Positions 1 through 5,878 of a DNA stretch of 6,030 nt are shown here, one piece after another. The notes below the pieces were generated by a model that was not told the DNA's origin, made no database searches, and saw only the letters and a list, made by a program, of their open reading frames with translations. Source of the DNA: an uncultured Veillonella sp. Its GTDB lineage: Bacteria > Bacillota > Negativicutes > Veillonellales > Veillonellaceae. The position numbers and the translations under genes are program-made. Location of the stretch: assembly GCF_905209685.1 (NCBI RefSeq), contig NZ_CAJLUB010000111.1:1-6030 (forward strand), read 5' to 3'. Every line of letters begins with the position of its first letter. The first letter of the stretch is position 1.

Positions 1-76
1 AATCAATGGTAACTTCAGCTTCATCAACGCCTAATTGTTCCACAACGATTGCTTTTACTTTATCGAAAGTGTTCAT
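1..76 (-). CDS. acpP: Acyl carrier protein, N-terminal part (runs off the window)
   Basis: Only the first 25 codons are present; the gene continues past position 1. The visible protein starts MNTFDKVKAIVVEQLGVDE and continues AEVTID, which matches the first helix and following loop of bacterial acyl carrier proteins. The DSL motif with the phosphopantetheine serine lies outside the window, so the call rests on the N-terminus and on context. ACP carries the growing acyl chain as a thioester for all Fab enzymes encoded upstream and donates it to PlsX. The ATG is preceded by a strong AAAGGAGGT ribosome binding site (positions 86-94) at 9 nt. The 51-nt gap from fabG is the longest in the operon. 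The fabD-fabG-acpP order is a very common arrangement, usually followed by fabF. Confidence 0.93.
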   Translation of the reverse strand, partial: MNTFDKVKAIVVEQLGVDEAEVTID

Positions 77-127
77 TGGTGGTTCACCTCCTTTCAAAGT
101 GTATTTATATATAGTCTAATTTTGAAA

Positions 128-871
128 CTACATCACCATACCGCCATCTACATTGATGACTTGGCCTGTAATATAGTTAGCAAAATCGCTAGCAAGGAAT
201 GTTGCTACTGTTGCTACTTCTTCAGCATTAGCCATACGACCCAATGGAATTTCTGCAACCATAGCTTCTTTAACTTTTTCTGGTAATACATCAGTCATAT
301 CAGTATTGATAAATCCTGGTGCAATAGCATTAACAGTAATGCCACGACTTGCTAATTCTTTAGCACAGGATTTAGTAAAACCAATTACACCAGCTTTAGA
401 TGCTGCATAGTTAGTTTGACCCGCATTACCCATAACGCCTACAACAGATGTCATATTGATAATATGACCAGAACGTTGTTTCATCATGATTTTAGATACT
501 GCTTTAGTTACTAAATATACACCTTTAAGGTTGATATCTATAACAGCATCAAAATCTTCGTCTTTCATACGCATCAATAAACCATCACGCGTAATCCCCG
601 CATTATTTACGAGAATATCAATGTGACCAAACTCTTTATGAGCTTCTTCCACCATAGCTGCAACTTCATCAGCATTAGCTACATTGGCTTTAATTTTAAT
701 GGCTTTACGGCCTAAAGCTTGTACAGCTTCAACAGTTTCTTGAGCTGCACCTTCGCTACCGCTATAGTTAACGACCACATCAGCACCAGATTGTGCTAAA
801 TTGATAGCTACAGCGCGACCAATGCCACGGGATGCGCCAGTTACAATGGCTACTTTACCCTCTAAATGCAT
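128..871 (-). CDS. fabG: 3-oxoacyl-[ACP] reductase FabG
   Basis: This cytosolic NADPH-dependent short-chain dehydrogenase/reductase reduces 3-ketoacyl-ACP to 3-hydroxyacyl-ACP, the first reduction of the elongation cycle. The 247-residue protein has the usual FabG length and a single Rossmann domain. Visible motifs are the cofactor loop TGASRGIG (residues 11-18), NNAG (89-92), and the catalytic set N114, S142, Y155 and K159 in the YxxxK arrangement. A C-terminal GQVINVDGG (236-244) is typical of the family. The ATG at 871 lies one nucleotide after the fabD stop and has a GAAAGGGG ribosome binding site (881-888) inside the end of fabD at 9-nt spacing, which suggests translational coupling. The motifs alone could fit other SDR enzymes, but placement between fabD and acpP makes FabG secure. 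Confidence 0.98.
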   Translation of the reverse strand: MHLEGKVAIVTGASRGIGRAVAINLAQSGADVVVNYSGSEGAAQETVEAVQALGRKAIKIKANVANADEVAAMVEEAHKEFGHIDILVNNAGITRDGLLMRMKDEDFDAVIDINLKGVYLVTKAVSKIMMKQRSGHIINMTSVVGVMGNAGQTNYAASKAGVIGFTKSCAKELASRGITVNAIAPGFINTDMTDVLPEKVKEAMVAEIPLGRMANAEEVATVATFLASDFANYITGQVINVDGGMVM

Positions 872-872
872 T

Positions 873-1814
873 TTATCGAACCCCTTTCAAAAATTCAAGC
901 GTTTTCTCTAAGGATGCAATGTCTTCAACATTGGCTAATTCCATATCTTTATTGATTTTTTTAGTAAAGCCAGTAAGTACTTTACCAGGACCTACTTCAA
1001 CGAATCGAGTTACACCAAAGTTAACCATTTCAGCTACGCAATCTTCCCACAATACAGGATTTGCAGCTTGTGTAACTAAGGATTCTTTAATATCGTTTGC
1101 ATTAGTCAAAATTTTACCTGTCACATTTGCCACTACAGGAATTTGAGCATCGCTCACTTGGATTTTATCCAACTCTTCTTTTAAACGTAGAGCTGCAGGT
1201 TCCATCAAACGGCTGTGGAATGGAGCACTTACAGGAAGCATAACAGCACGTTTTGCACCGGCTTCTTTCATCTTTTCTGCTGCAGTTTCTACCGCTGCTG
1301 TTTCACCAGCAATAACAATTTGACCTGGGCAGTTGAAGTTAACTGCTTGCACAGAACCAACAGAATCGTTAACCTCTTTACAAATTTCTACAACTTGTTC
1401 ACGAGGTAAAGCTAGAATTGCTGCCATAGCACCTTTGCCCAATGGCACAGCTTCTTGCATATATTCACCGCGTTTATGAACAACATACACAGCATCTTTA
1501 AAATTCAATACACCTGCCGCTACAAGAGCACTGTATTCACCAAGACTATGACCACCTACGATATCAGGTGTAAAGCCTTGTTCTTTAAGAACTTCATAGC
1601 AAGCTACAGATGCAGTTAAGATAGCCGGTTGTGTATTAGCAGTTTTAACAAGTTCAGTATCAGGGCCTTCAAAGCACAATTTGGAAATAGAATAACCAAG
1701 CGCTTCGTCAGCTTCTTCAAAACGTTGTTTCACAATAGGATATGCATTGTACAAATCTTGTAACATGCCTACTTTTTGGGAACCTTGACCAGGAAAAACA
1801 AATGCCGTTTTCAT
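873..1814 (-). CDS. fabD: Malonyl-CoA:ACP transacylase FabD
   Basis: FabD transfers the malonyl group from malonyl-CoA to the phosphopantetheine of ACP, supplying the extender for FabH and for elongating condensing enzymes. The 313-residue protein matches the family length. It shows the PGQGSQ motif near the N-terminus (residues 8-13), the nucleophile elbow GHSLGEY with catalytic S90, R115 for the malonyl carboxylate, H200 in SAPFH as the second catalytic residue, Q249, and a VGPGKVL segment near residue 274. The chosen start is the ATG at 1814, with AAGGAGG (1820-1826) 5 nt upstream and homology beginning at MKTAFVFPGQG. An in-frame TTG 21 nt further upstream would start inside fabK and has no ribosome binding site, so it is rejected. 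The gap to the fabK stop is 10 nt. Confidence 0.98.
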   Translation of the reverse strand: MKTAFVFPGQGSQKVGMLQDLYNAYPIVKQRFEEADEALGYSISKLCFEGPDTELVKTANTQPAILTASVACYEVLKEQGFTPDIVGGHSLGEYSALVAAGVLNFKDAVYVVHKRGEYMQEAVPLGKGAMAAILALPREQVVEICKEVNDSVGSVQAVNFNCPGQIVIAGETAAVETAAEKMKEAGAKRAVMLPVSAPFHSRLMEPAALRLKEELDKIQVSDAQIPVVANVTGKILTNANDIKESLVTQAANPVLWEDCVAEMVNFGVTRFVEVGPGKVLTGFTKKINKDMELANVEDIASLEKTLEFLKGVR

Positions 1815-1824
1815 AAGGGCCTCC

Positions 1825-2769
1825 TTATTTACCAAGACCTTGAAGATTTTTAATTACAGTTTCAGTTTCAGCCATGATATCTTTGATAATAGTTGCACAT
1901 GGTTTAACATCTGTTAACATGCCAGAGATTTGACCAATCATTACAGAGCCTTCTTTTACATCACCTTCAATAGCAGCTTTACGAAGTGTGCCTGCACCTA
2001 AGTTTTCTAAATCTTCTTTGGAACCACCGCTAAATTCAAGGGATTTATATTTATGAGCTAATGCATTATCAATGATACGTACAGGGTGACCTGTTGTTAA
2101 ACCAGTCATAACAGTGGCACGATCTTTTGCTTTCAATACTGCATTTTTATAGTTTTCATGAGCAATACATTCTTCGGATAATACGAATCGCGTACCCATT
2201 TGTACTGCTTGAGCGCCTAATGCAAAGGCTGCAGCCATACCACGGCCATCAGCAATACCACCAGCTGCGATAACTGGAACATCTACAGCATCTACTACTT
2301 GTGGAATCAATGCCATAGTAGTAATATCGCCTACGTGACCACCAGATTCTGTACCTTCTGCGATAATTGCATCAATACCACCGCGCAACAAGCGTTTTGC
2401 AAGTAATACGGAAGCAACTACAGGAATTACTTTAGTACCGATTTCTTTTAAAGCTGGAATATACACGCCAGGATTACCAGCACCTGTTGTAATAACAGGA
2501 ACGCGTTCTTCCACAACTACTTCCATAACTTCTTTAACAAATGGAGACATGAGCATAATATTACAACCAAATGGTTTGTTTGTGCGCTCTTTTAATTTGT
2601 GAATTTCATTACGGAAAATATCAGGAGGCATATGACCAGCCCCAATGATACCAAGGCCACCCGCTTCGGAAACAGCTGCCGCTAATTCTGCAGTACCGAG
2701 CCAAGCCATACCACCTTGTAAGATTGGGTACTCAATCTGCAATAAATCACAAATGTCAGTCTTAATCAT
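1825..2769 (-). CDS. fabK: Enoyl-[ACP] reductase II, FMN-dependent (FabK)
   Basis: FabK catalyses the last step of each elongation cycle, reduction of trans-2-enoyl-ACP to acyl-ACP, using FMN and NAD(P)H. The 314-residue protein is a nitronate monooxygenase-like TIM barrel. It shows ILQGGMAWLG near the N-terminus (residues 16-25), the AEGTESGGHVG segment with the conserved histidine at H145, and the FMN-phosphate loops AAGGIADGRG (168-177) and ALGAQAVQMGTRF (183-195). Related 2-nitropropane dioxygenases share the fold, but the GGH motif, the length and the position between fabH and fabD identify FabK. No FabI-type SDR reductase is in the window. The ribosome binding site AAGGAGG (2780-2786) overlaps the stop codon of fabH, 10 nt before the ATG, so translation is probably coupled. 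Confidence 0.96.
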   Translation of the reverse strand: MIKTDICDLLQIEYPILQGGMAWLGTAELAAAVSEAGGLGIIGAGHMPPDIFRNEIHKLKERTNKPFGCNIMLMSPFVKEVMEVVVEERVPVITTGAGNPGVYIPALKEIGTKVIPVVASVLLAKRLLRGGIDAIIAEGTESGGHVGDITTMALIPQVVDAVDVPVIAAGGIADGRGMAAAFALGAQAVQMGTRFVLSEECIAHENYKNAVLKAKDRATVMTGLTTGHPVRIIDNALAHKYKSLEFSGGSKEDLENLGAGTLRKAAIEGDVKEGSVMIGQISGMLTDVKPCATIIKDIMAETETVIKNLQGLGK

Positions 2770-2784
2770 CTTGATGTGTCCTCC

Positions 2785-3780
2785 TTAATACCATTTCAAG
2801 ACAAGGCTAGCCCATGTAAGGCCTGCACCAAATCCTGCAAACGCAACATTATCGCCGCGTTTGAAACGCCCTTCACGATTAGCTTCGTCCAAAGCTATCG
2901 CTACAGACGCGGCAGATGTATTACCATACTTATGTAAATTAACAAATACTTTTTCCATCGGCATATGTAAGCGTTTTGCAGCCGAATCAATAATACGAAT
3001 ATTTGCTTGATGTGGAATAAAGAAATCCAACTCATTAAGTTCCATTCCAGCTCGTTCTAAAGATTTTAAAACAGTACGCCCCATCGTTTTAACAGCAAAT
3101 TTATATACTTCAGAACCATCCATATGAATGAATGTTAAACCTTCTTCAATGCGTTGGTCATTGGCAACTACGGCTGTACCACCTGCAGGAATACAAAGAG
3201 ATGGACCACCAGTACCGTCGGCACCCATATCAACACCTTTAATGCCATAACCTTCAGGGACTTCAGATACTACTGCGGCACCAGCGCCATCACCAAAGAG
3301 GATACTTGTACTACGATCGTTCCAATTTACTCGACGGGAGAGAATTTCAGCGCCCACAACGAGCACCTTTTTGTATAAACCGGAGCTAATATAGCTAGCT
3401 GCAGTAATCAATCCATATACAAAGCCAGAGCATGCAGCTTGTAAATCATAGGCCGCTGCATTCTTAGCGCCTAAATTCGCTTGTAATACACAAGCGGCTG
3501 AAGGAATAATCATATCCGGTGTTAAGGTAGCAAAAATAATCACGTCTATATCTTCAGCACTAACCTTAGCCATTTGCATAGCTTTTTTTGCTGCCTCAGT
3601 CGCCATATAGGATGTATTCATACCTTCCGGTGCAATGCGTCGTTCCTCAATACCAGTACGTTCTCTAATCCATTGGTCATTGGTATCAACCATTTTTTCT
3701 AGATCAAAGTTTGTTACTACATTGTCAGGAAGGAAGCTCCCAGTACCAATGATTCCAACCGGTTTACTCATCATAGTCAT
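2785..3780 (-). CDS. fabH: Beta-ketoacyl-ACP synthase III FabH
   Basis: FabH starts fatty-acid synthesis by condensing an acyl-CoA, usually acetyl-CoA, with malonyl-ACP. The 331-residue thiolase-fold protein has a complete Cys-His-Asn triad: C117 in AACSGF, H257 in PHQAN and N287 in YGNTSA. Other family signatures are DQWIRERTGI (residues 35-44), LFGDGAGA (161-168) and the C-terminal GFGAGLTW (316-323). Three in-frame ATG codons lie close together (3780, 3774, 3771). The first is preferred because AAGGAG (3790-3795) lies 9 nt upstream, against 15 or more for the others. With that start the gene overlaps the end of plsX by 17 nt, in a different frame. Primer preference (acetyl or branched-chain CoA) cannot be read reliably from the sequence. 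Confidence 0.97.
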   Translation of the reverse strand: MTMMSKPVGIIGTGSFLPDNVVTNFDLEKMVDTNDQWIRERTGIEERRIAPEGMNTSYMATEAAKKAMQMAKVSAEDIDVIIFATLTPDMIIPSAACVLQANLGAKNAAAYDLQAACSGFVYGLITAASYISSGLYKKVLVVGAEILSRRVNWNDRSTSILFGDGAGAAVVSEVPEGYGIKGVDMGADGTGGPSLCIPAGGTAVVANDQRIEEGLTFIHMDGSEVYKFAVKTMGRTVLKSLERAGMELNELDFFIPHQANIRIIDSAAKRLHMPMEKVFVNLHKYGNTSAASVAIALDEANREGRFKRGDNVAFAGFGAGLTWASLVLKWY

Positions 3781-4792
3781 ACTTCAAGGCTCCTTCAATA
3801 TCCATTGTTTCTCTTATGTGTTGAATAATCTTACGCTCTACTAAATCTCCAGCAATTTCAATAGCAGTCTTTATCTCTTTTGATTTAGAGCTACCATGGG
3901 CAATCATAAAGACCCCATTAACCCCTAAGAGTGGAGCACCACCATTTTCTGTGTGATCTAAGCGTTTAGCCATCTTCTTCAAAGCTGGCTTTACGAGCAT
4001 AGCACCAATCTTAGCAAAGATACTCCCTGCCATGATGCTATCCTTTACTAATTGTGCAAGACCTGTTACTAGACCTTCCGCAAATTTAAGTACCACATTA
4101 CCTACAAAGCCATCGCATACAACAACATCTACGGCCCCTTTAGGAATATCACGGCCTTCAATATTACCTTTAAAATTGATGGTTTTCATACGTTCCAAAA
4201 TTGGATATGTGGCTAGAACGACATCGTTCCCTTTTGTGGCTTCTTCGCCAATATTTAACAATCCTACTGTAGGATTCTCTTTACCTAATAAAAGTTTTGC
4301 ATATTCAGAGCCCATCAAAGCACCTTGTACAAGATGTTTTGGTTTACTATTGGAGTTAGCACCTGAGTCTAACATAACAGTAATACCACTCACTGTTGGC
4401 ATCGGAGTAGCAATAACTGGGCGATCGACCCCTTTAATGCGACCGAGTCCAAACAATGCAGCTGCTACAGCAGCACCTGTGCTACCAGGAGCAATTACGG
4501 CATCGCAAATATTATCACGAACTAAAGATGTCGCTACCACAACAGATGCGTCCTTTTTCTTACGCAATGCTTGTCCTGGATGCTCATCCATACCGATGAC
4601 TTGACTGGCATGATGTACAGAAATGCGTGGATTCTTAGCTTCATTATTAGCTTCTAATATATTAAAAATTTGCTGCTCATCGCCGACGAGCACCACTTCA
4701 ATGTGTTCATTTGCTCGTACGGCTTCAATGGATCCTAGTACAGTCTCCAATGGAGCAAAGTCGCCACCCATGGCGTCTATTGCAATTTTCAT
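3764..4792 (-). CDS. plsX: Phosphate acyltransferase PlsX
   Basis: PlsX converts acyl-ACP and inorganic phosphate to acyl-phosphate, the donor used by PlsY to acylate glycerol-3-phosphate; it is a peripheral membrane enzyme linking fatty-acid and phospholipid synthesis. The 342-residue protein has the usual length. It begins with the hallmark IAIDAMGGDFAP (residues 3-14) and contains LRKKKDAS (76-83), GRIKGVDRP (117-125), a DGFVGNV loop (227-233), GGAPLLGVNG (284-293) and HGSS (299-302). The motif usually written SAGNTGA reads APGSTGA at residues 101-107, and LDVGAN reads LDSGAN at 141-146. The ATG at 4792 follows the fapR stop by 3 nt. The last codons overlap the start of fabH. Confidence 0.97.
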   Translation of the reverse strand: MKIAIDAMGGDFAPLETVLGSIEAVRANEHIEVVLVGDEQQIFNILEANNEAKNPRISVHHASQVIGMDEHPGQALRKKKDASVVVATSLVRDNICDAVIAPGSTGAAVAAALFGLGRIKGVDRPVIATPMPTVSGITVMLDSGANSNSKPKHLVQGALMGSEYAKLLLGKENPTVGLLNIGEEATKGNDVVLATYPILERMKTINFKGNIEGRDIPKGAVDVVVCDGFVGNVVLKFAEGLVTGLAQLVKDSIMAGSIFAKIGAMLVKPALKKMAKRLDHTENGGAPLLGVNGVFMIAHGSSKSKEIKTAIEIAGDLVERKIIQHIRETMDIEGALKYDYDE

Positions 4793-4795
4793 AAT

Positions 4796-5356
4796 CTACA
4801 CCCTATTCTCTACGGATTCCATAATAAATTTTGCGCGAAATACTTCTTTTATTTTATCTCTTATAATGACCCAAATAAAGAACTTATTACCACGGCGACG
4901 CACAATTTCTGCTTTTGCCACCAAATTAGTACCAGCTCCTACTGGGTTTTTATATTTTATATTTCCAACCTCCGCAGAACAAACAGTAGTCCCCATGACT
5001 ACCTTTGCGAGGGAATTCGCTTGAGCATATAAATACTGTGGTTCTACATATCCAAATCGATCTTCCATGTCTGCAGTAGTGCGCAACATCGATAATGCTT
5101 GTTGCCCTTCCGTGACATCAATCAATTCACCAACCACTTCGTACGGTACATGTTCTACCGTTTCTTGTGACTGACCTGTAGCCATGACGCGTATGCGTTC
5201 ACGCAATTCAGGAATCCCCAACTCTAGCCGATCAAGACGAATAGTTGGCACACTTACATTAAAGTGTGTTGCCAATTCTTCATCAGTAAGAAATGGCGTA
5301 ATATTCAGTTTTTCTTGTAACTGCTTTTGGCGCTCTTGCTTCTTTAACCGACTCAT
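4796..5356 (-). CDS. fapR: FapR, fatty acid and phospholipid biosynthesis repressor
   Basis: FapR is the global repressor of lipid synthesis genes in many Firmicutes; in characterised members malonyl-CoA releases it from DNA. The 186-residue length fits the family. An N-terminal DeoR-type helix-turn-helix covers about residues 22-45 (LTDEELATHFNVSVPTIR, then LDRLELGIPELRERI), followed by the linker helix VVGELIDV (74-81) and a hot-dog effector domain from about residue 85 with the family signature AQANSLA (111-117). The segment before this signature reads YVEPQYLY, whereas Bacillus FapR, from memory, has an ARGHHLF segment. The Arg and Gly that contact malonyl-CoA are therefore E105 and P106, while the Asn (N114) is kept. 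The gene leads the operon it probably controls. The ATG has AAGGTGG 4 nt upstream. Confidence 0.95.
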   Translation of the reverse strand: MSRLKKQERQKQLQEKLNITPFLTDEELATHFNVSVPTIRLDRLELGIPELRERIRVMATGQSQETVEHVPYEVVGELIDVTEGQQALSMLRTTADMEDRFGYVEPQYLYAQANSLAKVVMGTTVCSAEVGNIKYKNPVGAGTNLVAKAEIVRRRGNKFFIWVIIRDKIKEVFRAKFIMESVENRV

Positions 5357-5367
5357 GGGACCACCTT

Positions 5368-5384
5368 TTATGACCTAGTATTAA
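5368..5384 (-). promoter_or_regulatory. Probable FapR operator at the fapR transcription start
   Basis: On the minus strand this 17-mer reads TTAATACTAGGTCATAA. It is an imperfect inverted repeat (outer TTA/TAA and inner AC/GT match) and resembles, from memory, the FapR half-site TTAGTAC and its partner. It begins about 12 nt after the -10 element and ends at the fapR ribosome binding site, so bound repressor would sit on the initial transcribed region. FapR genes are commonly autoregulated in this way. The match is imperfect and the site is inferred from position and similarity. Confidence 0.5.
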
Positions 5385-5396
5385 TATTACATCCTA

Positions 5397-5425
5397 AGTA
5401 TATACAATAATTCCCCTATTGGCAA
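5397..5425 (-). promoter_or_regulatory. Sigma-A type promoter for the fapR-plsX-fab operon
   Basis: On the minus strand TTGCCA (5425-5420) and TATACT (5402-5397) are separated by exactly 17 nt. Each hexamer has one or two differences from the sigma-A consensus. The predicted transcription start is near 5390, giving a leader of about 35 nt before fapR. It lies downstream of both rpmF terminators and is the best promoter seen in the gap, so it should drive the whole lipid operon. Confidence 0.7.
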
Positions 5426-5517
5426 GGCTTTTCATACATATAGTAACAGATTTTCCTCATATATACTAAATATAGATATTATTTTATATTTAAGTATCGT
5501 TTTGTTTATAAAAGTAT

Positions 5518-5566
5518 AAAAAAATGCCACTATTCTACAGCTTTATATTACTATAAAATAGCGGCA
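5518..5566 (-). terminator. Second rho-independent terminator in the rpmF-fapR gap
   Basis: Positions 5551-5566 and 5525-5540 can pair as a 16-bp stem around a 10-nt loop. The stem includes G-U wobbles (three on the minus-strand RNA) and has a GC-richer base UGCCGC/GUGGCA. Seven uridines follow on the minus strand (5524-5518). Read on the plus strand, one pair becomes an A-C mismatch and no T-tract follows, so it is oriented to stop minus-strand transcription. It lies about 60 nt beyond the first terminator and upstream of the fapR promoter, so it could be a backup for rpmF or the end of a short separate RNA. Confidence 0.8.
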
Positions 5567-5628
5567 CTGACTAATGCATATGAAGTATATTAAGTTATAT
5601 ATATTACTAAAAGTATACAAAAGCATAC

Positions 5629-5665
5629 AAAAAAGACGCCTACTACTACAGTAGGCGTCTTTTTT
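5629..5665 (-). terminator. Rho-independent terminator after rpmF (symmetrical)
   Basis: A perfect 16-bp inverted repeat (5629-5644 with 5650-5665) has a 5-nt loop, a GACGCCTACT core and six A-T pairs at the base, leaving a T6 tract on either strand. It starts 12 nt after the rpmF stop codon and should end that transcript. It could work in both directions, although no gene is seen approaching on the plus strand. Confidence 0.92.
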
Positions 5666-5676
5666 CCGCTCACATA

Positions 5677-5853
5677 TTAAGCATTAGCTACTACTTGCTC
5701 ACCTTTATAGTGACCACATGTAGGGCAAACACGATGAGGCATCTTAGGTTCGTGGCATTGTGGACATGCTACATAACCAGGAGCTTCTAATTTCCAATTA
5801 GCACGACGGCGATCGCGACGGCATTTAGACAATCTACGCTTAGGTACTGCCAT
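5677..5853 (-). CDS. rpmF: 50S ribosomal protein L32 (bL32)
   Basis: bL32 is a small protein of the large ribosomal subunit. The 58-residue product starts [10 protein letters not shown], has the basic segment [10 protein letters not shown], and carries a zinc ribbon of two CxxC pairs (C30/C33 and C43/C46). It is therefore the zinc-binding (C+) form. The ATG at 5853 is chosen because homology starts there and CTAAGGAGGT (5861-5870) lies 7 nt upstream. A longer in-frame reading from 5973 overlaps the DUF177 gene, adds 40 unrelated residues and is rejected. The gene follows the DUF177 gene by 25 nt and is closed by the terminator just downstream. In E. coli rpmF is cotranscribed with plsX, but here the two are separated by terminators and a new promoter. 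Confidence 0.98.
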   Translation of the reverse strand: MAVPKRRLSKCRRDRRRANWKLEAPGYVACPQCHEPKMPHRVCPTCGHYKGEQVVANA

Positions 5854-5878
5854 TATCTGCACCTCCTTAGTACAATCA

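Larger units (their letters stand above)
5357..5676. other. Non-coding gap between rpmF and fapR
   Basis: This very AT-rich 320-nt stretch contains no credible coding sequence on either strand. Reading with the genes, it holds the bidirectional terminator after rpmF, a 60-nt AT-rich spacer with a repeated TTTTGTATRC, a second terminator, about 90 nt of AT-rich sequence with no clear element, then the fapR promoter, the operator-like site and the ribosome binding site. No riboswitch or tRNA fold was recognised. Confidence 0.8.

Noticed and set aside
77..127. Possible internal promoter for acpP (TATATATAAATAC before the ribosome binding site)
   Set aside because: A -10-like sequence is easy to find in AT-rich DNA, and no convincing -35 hexamer lies about 17 nt upstream. 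A separate acpP promoter remains possible but is not supported.
35..286. An 83-codon plus-strand frame opposite acpP-fabG, rich in Phe, His and Cys
   Set aside because: It overlaps the fabG end and acpP start; its odd composition is what the complement of these codons produces.
4032..4604. A 190-codon plus-strand open frame opposite plsX
   Set aside because: It is antisense to a clearly conserved gene, has no recognisable domain and shows the composition of a mirror frame.
4623..5024. A 133-codon plus-strand open frame across the fapR-plsX junction
   Set aside because: It is antisense to two well-supported genes, and the product resembles no family I know.
5461..5517. Further FapR-like half-sites (TTTAGTATAT, GATACTTAAA on the minus strand)
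   Set aside because: They are single arms without a matching partner at the right spacing and are expected by chance in such AT-rich sequence.
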